Assembly: GCF_008933955.1 (NCBI RefSeq)
Contig: NZ_WBXO01000003.1
Coordinates: 124,001-188,000, forward strand
Length of the DNA: 64,000 bases
Direction: 5' to 3'
Origin: Heliorestis acidaminivorans
Lineage (GTDB): Bacteria; Bacillota; Desulfitobacteriia; Heliobacteriales; Heliobacteriaceae
In this document: one piece after another, positions 9,367-17,323 of the stretch
Layout of the letters: each line of letters starts with the position of its first letter
Position numbering within the stretch: position 1 is the stretch's first letter
Notes under the pieces: model-generated
Told to the model about the DNA's origin: nothing
Databases searched by the model: none
Seen by the model: the letters and a program-made list of their open reading frames with translations, nothing else
Translations under genes and position numbers: made by a program

Positions 9367-10275
9367 CTATAGTGGAGGTGGAAGTAAGGCTTGCATATCT
9401 TCCGGCAGGTCTATTTGCACTTCTATAGGCTCTTTCGTCCGTGGCTGTAGCCAGCGTAGTGCTTTAGCGTGAAGAGCCTGTCGATTTAGACGCATGCTCT
9501 GTCCACCGTAGAGGCTATCACCTAGCACAGGTATACCTAAATGACTGAAGTGTACACGTATTTGATGTGTTCGACCAGTCTCTAAATGTACTTCTACTAG
9601 ACTCAGATCTTTAGATAGTACTTGTAAGACTTTATAATGGGTGACAGCTCTTTCACCTTCTTCTGAAACTTTACGTCGCAAGGGATGACGAGGATCTCTT
9701 CCAATAGCTAACTCTATAGTACCTGCTTCTGCTGGTGGTGTACCCAGTAAAATCGTTTGATAGGAGCGCTTTACCTTTCCCTCTTGAAGTTGTTGATCTA
9801 AGGCATGATGTGCATAGGCACTTTTGGTAAAGAGCACTAGTCCCGAAGTATCTTTATCTAGACGATGAAGAGGCCTTACTTTGGCCTTTAAGCCTATCTT
9901 TTCAAAATAGTAGGCTACCCCATGGGCTAAGGTAGGGCGAAAAGCAGATCTTTGCTCTGGCGGATGTACTTCGATGCCCGAAGGTTTGTTGAGGAGAATA
10001 ACGTCCTTATCTTCAAAAGCAATATCTAAAGCCATTTCTACCGGTGCTAAATGACCTTCTTCTTCTAAGTGTAGAAGAATTTTTAATACGTCACCAGCAC
10101 TTACTCTTGTGCCAAGATATGCTTTCTTTTCGTTTAGAGTAAAAGCATCGTTGCGAGCCGCTTTTTGTCTCATTCGTCTCGATAAACCCAGGCTATGTCG
10201 CATAATGGATTCTATTTTTCTGCCTTCTTCCTCAGGCTTGATTGGATAGGTTAACCAATCTTTGGTCACAATCAA
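9367..10275 (-). CDS. RluD-family rRNA/tRNA pseudouridine synthase
   Basis: About 302 residues. An N-terminal S4-like RNA-binding segment (to about residue 75) is followed by the RluA/RluD catalytic domain with the HRLDKDTSGLVLF motif; the catalytic Asp is at about residue 140. The RTHQIRVH motif near residue 238 completes the family signature. It isomerises specific uridines in structured RNA; the exact target is not predictable. The longest frame begins at ATG 10287, but that codon is part of the GGAGG ribosome binding site, so TTG 10275 or GTG 10269 is likelier. Monocistronic. Confidence 0.9.
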   Translation of the reverse strand: MIVTKDWLTYPIKPEEEGRKIESIMRHSLGLSRRMRQKAARNDAFTLNEKKAYLGTRVSAGDVLKILLHLEEEGHLAPVEMALDIAFEDKDVILLNKPSGIEVHPPEQRSAFRPTLAHGVAYYFEKIGLKAKVRPLHRLDKDTSGLVLFTKSAYAHHALDQQLQEGKVKRSYQTILLGTPPAEAGTIELAIGRDPRHPLRRKVSEEGERAVTHYKVLQVLSKDLSLVEVHLETGRTHQIRVHFSHLGIPVLGDSLYGGQSMRLNRQALHAKALRWLQPRTKEPIEVQIDLPEDMQALLPPPL

Positions 10276-10414
10276 TGCTTCCTCCATTTCTTTGCCTATA
10301 CAAAGTGTACCTATAAATGATCATACTGGCAAGCAGAAAGGTTTTTAAGGACTATCTTTACAAGTAATCCTACTATGATAAGCTTAGCTTTTCCCGGCTA
10401 GAAGAAGATAAAGC

Positions 10415-10457
10415 AAAAAAAGAAGAACCTTCCGTGATGGAAGGATCTTCTTTTTTT
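10415..10457 (-). terminator. Intrinsic terminator of the glucan phosphorylase gene
   Basis: Arms 10415-10433 and 10439-10457 form a 19-bp stem with a short loop, and long A/T runs occupy the stem base. Confidence 0.85.
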
Positions 10458-10483
10458 GTTTGCTCTTATTACTTAGAATCTGC

Positions 10484-12154
10484 TTAAACGGTCTGCTGAG
10501 CTAATAAGTTACGAGCATTGTTAACTGTTGGCGTATACATAAGGTCAAAATACTCACGACACATACGATGGGCAGAGAACTGCCAACGAGACATGTCGAT
10601 GCTGAGAATCATCATTTCTACCCAACGTTTGCGATCGTTATAGTAGGTCGGTACTACTTCTTGCAGAAGAACTCTATACAAGGATTGCATATCCCATTCG
10701 TCCTGCTCTTTTTCCGATAAGCTTTCTCCTGGATGAAAGTCAAGCAACCAGCCATTAATGCCGCTTTGAACTCCTTCGCCAACCCAACCGTCTTCAACGC
10801 TAAGATTAAGAACACCATTCATGGCCGCTTTCATTCCTGATGTACCAGAAGCTTCTTGGGGGCGTCTAGGATTATTGAGCCAGATATCACAACCTTGTAC
10901 GAGCAAGGTCGCAATGTCTATATTATAGTTCTCAATAAAGACAACGCTGTTAGGATAAAGCTTTTCGAACTTGACGAGACGGGCAATCAATTCTTTACCC
11001 ATGCCATCATTAGGGTGAGCTTTCGAGGAAAAGACGATTTGAATACGACCTGTAGCCAGATAAGGTTCAATAATAGAAGCATTACGGAAGATTAAATCGC
11101 CTCTTTTGTACTCGGCGGCTCGACGAGCAAAGCCTAGGAGTAAGGCATCTTCCCGTAACTTTACCTTTTTCTTTTGCTCAATATATTGAATTAGTTTTCT
11201 TTTGTTATCCATGTGAATAGACCAGAGATCTGCTCTCCGTTCGAAGGCCACTTTGACTCTGGGGTCTTGCCATGTTCCGGAATGAACGCCGTTGGTAATG
11301 GAAAAAATCAAAGGTATTGATTCTAAATGGCCCCACATTCGCTGTGCAGTCCGACCATGAAGTTTGGAAACTCCATTTGCCATAAAGGAAAGTCTCAAAC
11401 CAGCTACTGTCATGCTGAAAGGATCGCCACCAAGATCACGCATTTGATCATAGTGCAACCCATTGTAGGCCTCCATATGTTGTAATAGCGAGTGATCATG
11501 AACTTCATTACCAGCGGCAACAGGAGTATGAGTAGTAAAGACAACTTGGTGCCTAGTTTCATTCCAGGCACGTTCGAAGGACAGCCCTAAGTTCATCTTT
11601 TCGCGAATTAACTCAACACCAGCAAAAACTGCATGACCTTCGTTAAAGTGATAAACATCGGCTTCCACACCCAAGGCACGAAGAGCTCTTACCCCGCCAA
11701 TGCCTAGGATCATTTCGGCGGCAATTCGATCTTGCTTGCCACCCCCGTAGAGCCTTCTAGTCATCCATGCATGGGGACTGCCTGGATATCCAGCATCGAG
11801 TAAGTACAGTGGAGAATTACCTAAATGATTACATAGCCATACTTTACAGACTACATCTTCTCCACGTACACGGACCGTTACAGTCACGCCTGTATCCTCA
11901 AGCTCATCAAAGTCATACTCTGCAAAGGTGTCATAAGGCTGACTGTTTTGGTCAATGTACTGATTAGTGTACCCTTGTCGCCAAAGGATACCAATAGCCA
12001 CAACAGGTCGCCCCAAATCGCGGGCCGCTTTAAGGTAATCACCGGCTAGGATACCCAAACCTCCAGAATAAATGGGCAGTGAAGTTGATAGCCCGTATTC
12101 CATACAAAAGTAGGCTACCTGGGGGAGTCCGGGTCCTATGCTGTAGTTGAACAA
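10484..12154 (-). CDS. glgP: Alpha-glucan phosphorylase (GT35, short form)
   Basis: A 556-residue glycogen/maltodextrin phosphorylase of the shorter bacterial type, releasing glucose-1-phosphate. Visible blocks are VAYFCMEYG and YSGGLGILAGD near the N-terminus, HFNEGHAVF mid-protein, TNGVHSGTW, and the pyridoxal phosphate motif EASGTSGMKAAMNG at about residue 433-446, whose Lys binds the cofactor. The longest frame starts at TTG 12214 without a ribosome binding site; TTG 12154 lies shortly after AAAGAGGTG and begins LFNYSIGPGL, just before the conserved sequence, so I use it. It stands alone, divergent from the HD-GYP gene; no other glycogen genes are in the window. Confidence 0.92.
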   Translation of the reverse strand: MFNYSIGPGLPQVAYFCMEYGLSTSLPIYSGGLGILAGDYLKAARDLGRPVVAIGILWRQGYTNQYIDQNSQPYDTFAEYDFDELEDTGVTVTVRVRGEDVVCKVWLCNHLGNSPLYLLDAGYPGSPHAWMTRRLYGGGKQDRIAAEMILGIGGVRALRALGVEADVYHFNEGHAVFAGVELIREKMNLGLSFERAWNETRHQVVFTTHTPVAAGNEVHDHSLLQHMEAYNGLHYDQMRDLGGDPFSMTVAGLRLSFMANGVSKLHGRTAQRMWGHLESIPLIFSITNGVHSGTWQDPRVKVAFERRADLWSIHMDNKRKLIQYIEQKKKVKLREDALLLGFARRAAEYKRGDLIFRNASIIEPYLATGRIQIVFSSKAHPNDGMGKELIARLVKFEKLYPNSVVFIENYNIDIATLLVQGCDIWLNNPRRPQEASGTSGMKAAMNGVLNLSVEDGWVGEGVQSGINGWLLDFHPGESLSEKEQDEWDMQSLYRVLLQEVVPTYYNDRKRWVEMMILSIDMSRWQFSAHRMCREYFDLMYTPTVNNARNLLAQQTV

Positions 12155-12377
12155 GGATCCACACCTCTTTCTGAGATCTTTGTCTAAACAATATAATAGC
12201 GAAAGTGGTAACAAATATCTAGTTGTAAAGAGAATTTTTTTGCAAATTTTTGCTTTTTTATCCTTACAATCATACTTTTTATTATCCAGTATTTACTTTA
12301 TCACTATTTTATGAATATCTATGATAAGAACAATTGCTTTTTTCTACTAGAGTAGCTATAATTCATTTTTATCTTTT

Positions 12378-12408
12378 TTGACAACAATTAATAGAGCTAT
12401 GGTAAAAT
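12378..12408 (+). promoter_or_regulatory. Possible sigma-A promoter for the tandem HD/HD-GYP gene
   Basis: TTGACA (12378-12383) and TAAAAT (12403-12408) are separated by 19 bases, slightly long. The gene's ribosome binding site follows about 20 bases later. The rest of the 289-base gap to glgP is AT-rich with nothing else recognised. Confidence 0.4.
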
Positions 12409-12443
12409 ACTACTAAGCATTAAAGGGGAGGTAACAGTAAGCT

Positions 12444-13658
12444 GTGAGTACTCTATTATCCATCGATGTTAGCCGTCTTCTGTCTGCTCTCTCCATGTCT
12501 TTAGATTTTACAACTAAAGGCTTAACTAATCACCATCGTCGTGTTGCTTATATCGCTTTATCCCTCGGTAAGACTATGCAACTTTCTCCAGAGAAAATGC
12601 ACACCTTATTTTGTGCTTCTACGCTTCACGATATTGGTGCGATCACTTTCGCTGATAAACACACCTTAGCAAGCATGGAAATAAATTCGCCGGAAATTCA
12701 CTGTGAGAAAGGCTACCAGTTTCTGAACAAAGTACCTCAGTTTAGCGATCTGGCGTTGATCATCCGTTATCATCATCACCAGTTTCAGAAGCCTGAACCA
12801 CCTATAGACAAAGATCTACTTCAACTTAGCTACCTTATTCATCTTGCCGATCGCCTAGAAATACTTTTGACACCTGCTTACATTTTATCGCAACGTTCTT
12901 CCGCACTCGAACGTATTTGTAGCCTTTTTGGTACATATTTTCCACCAGAGTATAAAGAACCGTTGCTAGAGATAGCGTCAAAAGATAGTTTCTGGCTGGA
13001 CTTAGATTCAATATATTTAGATAAGCTTATTGAGGATATGTTATATTCTGAAATGCATATGGAAGTTGCACCTAAAGAGATCAGAGAAATCGCCTCTTTA
13101 TTTGCCACCATTATTGACAGCAAAAGTCGTTTTACCCATCGCCATTCCCGCCTCGTATCTACGACAGCTACTAAGCTAGCTACTTTGGCTGGCTTTTCCT
13201 CTTGTGATGCTGTCAAAATAGAGGTAGCTGGTTTACTTCATGATCTTGGCAAGCTTAGCATTTCTGAAGCTATTTTAGAGAAGAATGGATCTTTATCTCC
13301 AGAAGAATATGATCTTATCAAGCAACATACCTACCATACTTATCACATCTTAAATCATATTCCAGGTTTTTCTGATATTGCTGAATGGGCCGCTTATCAT
13401 CACGAGCGACTAGATGGTCGTGGTTATCCTTTCTGTATTGATAAAACTTCTTTGAGCACAGGAAGTAGAATTGTGGCTGTTGCTGATATATTCTCCGCTT
13501 TAGCTGAAGATCGCCCTTATCGATTAGGTATGAAAAAAGAAAAAATTACTGAAATTCTTTTTTCTTCAGTGAAAAATAACAGCTTAGATAAAGATTTGAC
13601 TTATTTATTGCTTGAGCGTTATCATGATTTCGAAGAATTGAAAAGTAAATTATGCTAG
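12444..13658 (+). CDS. Tandem HD / HD-GYP domain protein
   Basis: A 404-residue protein with two HD-type domains. The first (about 25-160) keeps an HD doublet at residues 62-63 (TLHDIGAIT) and a HHH stretch at 110-112 but lacks a GYP signature. The second (about 215-400) is a full HD-GYP domain with HD at 266-267 (LLHDLGKL) and HHERLDGRGYP at 319-329. Likely a cytoplasmic c-di-GMP phosphodiesterase whose first domain may be regulatory. It starts at GTG 12444 after AAGGGGAGGT. There is no membrane segment. A bidirectional terminator separates it from convergent speH. Confidence 0.87.
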   Translation: MSTLLSIDVSRLLSALSMSLDFTTKGLTNHHRRVAYIALSLGKTMQLSPEKMHTLFCASTLHDIGAITFADKHTLASMEINSPEIHCEKGYQFLNKVPQFSDLALIIRYHHHQFQKPEPPIDKDLLQLSYLIHLADRLEILLTPAYILSQRSSALERICSLFGTYFPPEYKEPLLEIASKDSFWLDLDSIYLDKLIEDMLYSEMHMEVAPKEIREIASLFATIIDSKSRFTHRHSRLVSTTATKLATLAGFSSCDAVKIEVAGLLHDLGKLSISEAILEKNGSLSPEEYDLIKQHTYHTYHILNHIPGFSDIAEWAAYHHERLDGRGYPFCIDKTSLSTGSRIVAVADIFSALAEDRPYRLGMKKEKITEILFSSVKNNSLDKDLTYLLLERYHDFEELKSKLC

Positions 13659-13691
13659 TAGCGATATCTAATGAAAGTATGTAAGAGGAAA

Positions 13692-13727
13692 AAAAGCAGC
13701 CTAGTGCTATAACACTAGGCTGCTTTT
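13692..13727. terminator. Bidirectional intrinsic terminator
   Basis: A 15-bp perfect stem (13692-13706 and 13713-13727) with a 6-base loop lies between convergent genes, flanked by A and T runs. Confidence 0.88.
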
Positions 13728-13741
13728 GTGCTTCTTTATGA

Positions 13742-14113
13742 TTACCTTAAGATTTCGATAGGTCCGTCACCACGTTTAAGAACTTTCAGCGACGTTTTCC
13801 TGGGATCTAGAACTTTTACTAGATGCCCAATAGCTACTTGTGGATCTACAGTATCACCACAAGTATAACAGTCTAGAGCGGCAAAGCCTTTCTCCGGATA
13901 AGTATGAATGGAGATATGGCTTTCTGAAAGGAGTACTAATACAGTAGCTCCCTGAGGGTTGAACTGTTTTTTTTGTGAAGACAATACAGTTGCCCCTGCA
14001 ATTTCAGCCGCTTCGATCATTTTAGCTTCCAAAAAGTCTGCATCGTTAAGCATAGAAAAGTCTACGCCCCAAGTATCAACTGCTACATGTCGCCCGAAAG
14101 TGGAGTATTCCAT
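13742..14113 (-). CDS. speH: S-adenosylmethionine decarboxylase, SpeH type
   Basis: A 123-residue short-class AdoMet decarboxylase proenzyme. The family N-terminus GRHVAVDTWGVDFSML, the autocleavage site ESHISIHTYPE (pyruvoyl-forming Ser at about residue 65) and the CYTCGD motif are all present. The frame stays open back to TTG 14257, but ATG 14113 is preceded by GGGAAGGGGGCC and gives the family's normal length, so the extra 144 bases are treated as a leader. This enzyme and SpeD (3265-4083) would make the same product, decarboxylated AdoMet. Monocistronic. Confidence 0.93.
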   Translation of the reverse strand: MEYSTFGRHVAVDTWGVDFSMLNDADFLEAKMIEAAEIAGATVLSSQKKQFNPQGATVLVLLSESHISIHTYPEKGFAALDCYTCGDTVDPQVAIGHLVKVLDPRKTSLKVLKRGDGPIEILR

Positions 14114-14260
14114 CTTACGGCCCCCTTCCCAGCAAATTTGAATGCCGGGACCTACGTGATTCATCCGGGGGTGGGTCAGACCTATCATATAATTAAACAG
14201 GTCCTCTTCCGTGATATTCATATAAAACCCGTTTTGGATGAACCCTGGTTCCCACAATGA
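14114..14260 (-). promoter_or_regulatory. Putative structured 5' leader of speH
   Basis: On the minus strand a GGGTTCATCC arm (about 14236-14245) can pair with GGATGAATC (about 14157-14165), enclosing a second hairpin GGACCTG/TAGGTCT around an AT-rich loop. GC-rich stretches sit close to the ribosome binding site. I recognise no known riboswitch class. The only evidence is base-pairing by eye, and the stretch is also formally an open frame. Confidence 0.35.
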
Positions 14261-14333
14261 GTATATTTATATCAAAAATAATAGTAAAGATCAATAGTAA
14301 TGTGAAAAAGGCTGAATATTCACATCTATTGTA

Positions 14334-15380
14334 CTATTGTCGATTGTCTAGTAATTCTGTAACAATAACAGACCAACTCTTACCCTTGTAAGCATTATAA
14401 CCACGGGTATGAGCATATCCAATCATCTGCATGCGACCTGTATCATCATTTTCTATGGTATAACCATAATGTTCGCCAGCAATAGCCTTTTGTACAGCTT
14501 GCAATTGTTTTAGATCTCTTGTCAATATACCATTACGATCTCGTGAGGCAATAACCATACCTTGACTATTGACGACAAAAATATCTCCTGTACTGCCGAT
14601 TCGCGCCTTGTCTAATATGTCATAAATATACTCCCAGTTAAAGCGTGTTGTAAAAACACCTAAAATTTTACCTTGATCATCTCGAATAGGACAAGAGTAG
14701 GCTACGGTATAACCTTTTAATGATTCTGAGTAATAAAGATCAGTTACATAAACATCTTTGGTACGCATCGTTTCTTGAAACCATTTTCTTTTTGACATGT
14801 CCTGTCCAACCATATCTTGATGAATTCCTGCCGATACTACAATCCCCTGGTCATTAAGGACAAAAAGATCATAATAAACTTCATAGACATCAATAATTTT
14901 TCGAAGCAAGACTTTCGTCAGTGAAAGATCGTAACATTCGTCTTGTAAGCATTTTTTGATCTTATCAAAAGTAGCCCAAGCTTGCACATCACAGTTACGT
15001 TCAAAAAGGTTACGGTCGATCTTATCAATAGTATCGTAAGCTACATCAGCTGTTCGGACAGCAATAACTTCGTTTGCTTTTCCTTGAATGTTTTCAATGA
15101 GCTCATGACTTACTTTTGTGGAAGAGAAGCTTTGATCGGCCAATTTTTTGATCTCATCGGCTACGACTCGGAATCCTCGACCTGCTTCACCAGCTCGAGC
15201 CGCTTCAATTGCAGAGTTCAGAGCCAAGAGGTTAGTTTTCTTGGTAATCTGATCAATTGTTTTGACTACTTGTCCCATCTGGCCATTTGCTTTTTTTAGT
15301 TCTTTCAGTAGCAAGGAAACATCAACTAAGTCTTCCCTATTCTCACTCATCTTTTGCACCATCCTTACTGTGATCATCAC
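14334..15380 (-). CDS. Soluble chemoreceptor with N-terminal signalling hairpin and C-terminal Cache sensor
   Basis: Up to 348 residues with no membrane segment. Residues about 20-100 form a short chemoreceptor signalling hairpin with [19 protein letters not shown] and [16 protein letters not shown]. This is followed by a linker with three Cys (about 125-145) and a double-Cache-like sensor (about 145-345), recognisable from [16 protein letters not shown], the KWFQETM segment and [18 protein letters not shown]. Canonical receptors have the sensor first and outside the membrane; here the order is reversed and both parts must be cytoplasmic. The first start (15380) has no ribosome binding site, so ATG 15362 or 15350 is also possible. 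Not obviously broken: the frame is intact throughout. Confidence 0.82.
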   Translation of the reverse strand: MMITVRMVQKMSENREDLVDVSLLLKELKKANGQMGQVVKTIDQITKKTNLLALNSAIEAARAGEAGRGFRVVADEIKKLADQSFSSTKVSHELIENIQGKANEVIAVRTADVAYDTIDKIDRNLFERNCDVQAWATFDKIKKCLQDECYDLSLTKVLLRKIIDVYEVYYDLFVLNDQGIVVSAGIHQDMVGQDMSKRKWFQETMRTKDVYVTDLYYSESLKGYTVAYSCPIRDDQGKILGVFTTRFNWEYIYDILDKARIGSTGDIFVVNSQGMVIASRDRNGILTRDLKQLQAVQKAIAGEHYGYTIENDDTGRMQMIGYAHTRGYNAYKGKSWSVIVTELLDNRQ

Positions 15381-15491
15381 TGTAAAAATTTTTTAGAAAA
15401 AGAACTTCTATGTGTAGAAGCTGTAATATGTAGTTACTTGAAGTATGCCACATCTACAAGAAACTGTGAATAGTTTCTATAAGAAAGAAAA

Positions 15492-15543
15492 AACGTTATT
15501 TCTTAATCAGAAAGGTAATTTTCTCAGAAAAAGAAATAACGTT
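15492..15543. terminator. Intrinsic terminator of the hydrogenase operon
   Basis: AACGTTATTTCTT (15492-15504) pairs with AAGAAATAACGTT (15531-15543). T-rich tracts lie on both sides. It follows hydA on the minus strand. Confidence 0.75.
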
Positions 15544-15552
15544 CTTTTTATT

Positions 15553-17304
15553 TTATTCTTTTGGTGTTAAAGGTCGCTTCATATAGGCAGTATGAAGTAG
15601 CTCATGAGCTTTCTTGCTATTTGGCTTTTCAAAAAATTTGTTGTAGAGCTCTTTTATTGTGGGATTTTCATGAGACTTACGCCAAGTGCTTCCCTTGTCT
15701 GCTTTGTATAATGCTTTTAGTCGTTCAATGGGGAAGTCTGTTTTTTCTTTTTCAATTCTTTCTTTACAGATTGGCTGTCCGCCCCCTCCAATACAACCTC
15801 CGGGGCAAGCCATAACTTCAATAAAGTGATATTGTTTTTCACCTTTTACGATTTGCTCAAGAAGCTTTTTGGCCTGACCTATGCCATTAGCCACAGCAAG
15901 CCTAAAGCGCTGTTCACCTATTTGTACTGTACTTTCTTTGATGCCTTCAAGGCCTCTGACTTCTTCATATTCGAACTTTTCTACTGTCGAACCAGTAAGT
16001 AAATCTGCAACAGTTCGTAAAGCTGATTCTGCTACACCGCCAGTAACTCCGAAAATCATAGCCGCTCCCGTTGACTCTCCAAAAGGTTCATCAAAGTCTT
16101 CTTCCGTCAAATTAGGAAAATCAATTCCCGCCTGACGGATCATCTGGCCTAATTCCCTAGTTGTTAATACTACATCTACATCTTGAAAGCCTGAAGCTCT
16201 CATCTCAGGGCGTTGACATTCAAACTTTTTGGCTGTACAAGGCATAATTGATACAACGAAAATCTTAGCTGGGTCAATGTTAGCTATTTGAGCATAATAA
16301 GTTTTTAAGAGAGCACCCATCATTTGTTGTGGAGATTTGCAAGTAGAAAGATGGGAAAGCAATTGAGGGTAATGATGTTCTACATATTTTACCCAAGCTG
16401 GACTACAAGAGGTTATCAATGGAAAAGGGCCACCTTGGTTTACACGCTCCATTAATTCATGGCTTTCTTCAACAATAGTCAAGTCTGCAGACAGGTTAGT
16501 ATCAAAGATGCGATCAAAGGCTAGTTGACGAAGTGCCGCCACCATTTTACCTGTTACATTTCTTCCTTCTCCCAAGCCAAATTCTTCACCTAAGGCGACT
16601 CGAACTGCCGGTGCTGTTTGCACTAGCACATGTAAGTCTGGATCGGCTAAAGCTTTCCATACTTTATCTCTTTCATCTTTTTCTTGCAAAGCGGCAACAG
16701 GACAAGCGTGAATACACTGACCACAAAAGATGCAAGCAACCTCATTTAAGCTTTTTCCGAATACAGGCTCAATAGTCGTTTGAAAGCCCCGTTCTGTTGC
16801 TTGAATAACTCCTACGCTTTGAACTTGATGACAAAGGGCAACACAACGTCGACAGAGTATGCACTTGCTACCATCTCGCAGGAGAGCTGGCGATTGTTGA
16901 TCGACCGGTCGCTCTGGTAATTCTCCAGGAAAGCTAATCTCACGAACTCCAATTTCCATAGCTAGAGTTTGTAATTCACAGTGACTGTTACGAACACAAA
17001 GGGTACATTCACGATTATGGTTAGAGAGAATAAGTTCTAACACTGTACGGCGCGTTGTACGAACTAGGGGGCTATTAGTTTTAATTTCCATCCCTTCTTC
17101 AACAGGCAGAACACAAGAGGCTTGCAAGGAACGAGCCCCTTTGACTTCAACTAGACACATGCGACAAGCGCCAATAGCGTTAATATCTTTTAAGTAACAC
17201 AAAGTAGGAATTTTGATCTTTAGTTTTCTGGCAGCTTCTAATACAGTACTATCCGCTGAAACAGTTACCTGACGGCCGTCGATAGTCAAGTTTACTTTAT
17301 TCAT
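15553..17304 (-). CDS. hydA: [FeFe] hydrogenase catalytic subunit
   Basis: A 583-residue catalytic subunit of a trimeric NAD-linked, probably electron-bifurcating hydrogenase. Cofactor sites in order: plant-type [2Fe-2S] (Cys36, 47, 50, 64), His-ligated [4Fe-4S] (NHNRECTLC, 95-103, plus Cys109), two [4Fe-4S] motifs (about 148-158 and 191-201), then the H-cluster domain with L1 TSCSPAW (298-304), L2 MPCTAKK (354-360) and L3 MACPGGCIGGGGQP (498-511). The Cys after the proton-transfer Cys in L1 is Ser301 here. The C-terminal tail of about 60 residues is family-typical. No signal peptide, so cytoplasmic. It follows hydB by 19 bases. Confidence 0.95.
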   Translation of the reverse strand: MNKVNLTIDGRQVTVSADSTVLEAARKLKIKIPTLCYLKDINAIGACRMCLVEVKGARSLQASCVLPVEEGMEIKTNSPLVRTTRRTVLELILSNHNRECTLCVRNSHCELQTLAMEIGVREISFPGELPERPVDQQSPALLRDGSKCILCRRCVALCHQVQSVGVIQATERGFQTTIEPVFGKSLNEVACIFCGQCIHACPVAALQEKDERDKVWKALADPDLHVLVQTAPAVRVALGEEFGLGEGRNVTGKMVAALRQLAFDRIFDTNLSADLTIVEESHELMERVNQGGPFPLITSCSPAWVKYVEHHYPQLLSHLSTCKSPQQMMGALLKTYYAQIANIDPAKIFVVSIMPCTAKKFECQRPEMRASGFQDVDVVLTTRELGQMIRQAGIDFPNLTEEDFDEPFGESTGAAMIFGVTGGVAESALRTVADLLTGSTVEKFEYEEVRGLEGIKESTVQIGEQRFRLAVANGIGQAKKLLEQIVKGEKQYHFIEVMACPGGCIGGGGQPICKERIEKEKTDFPIERLKALYKADKGSTWRKSHENPTIKELYNKFFEKPNSKKAHELLHTAYMKRPLTPKE

Positions 17305-17323
17305 AGAAAGACCCTCTTCTTCC

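Noticed and set aside
12155-12214. Upstream TTG start for the glucan phosphorylase
   Set aside because: No ribosome binding site there; TTG 12154 is preceded by AAAGAGGTG and starts close to the conserved region.
14114-14257. 48-residue N-terminal extension of SpeH
   Set aside because: Not found in the family as I know it; an ideal ribosome binding site precedes ATG 14113, and the stretch shows RNA pairing potential.
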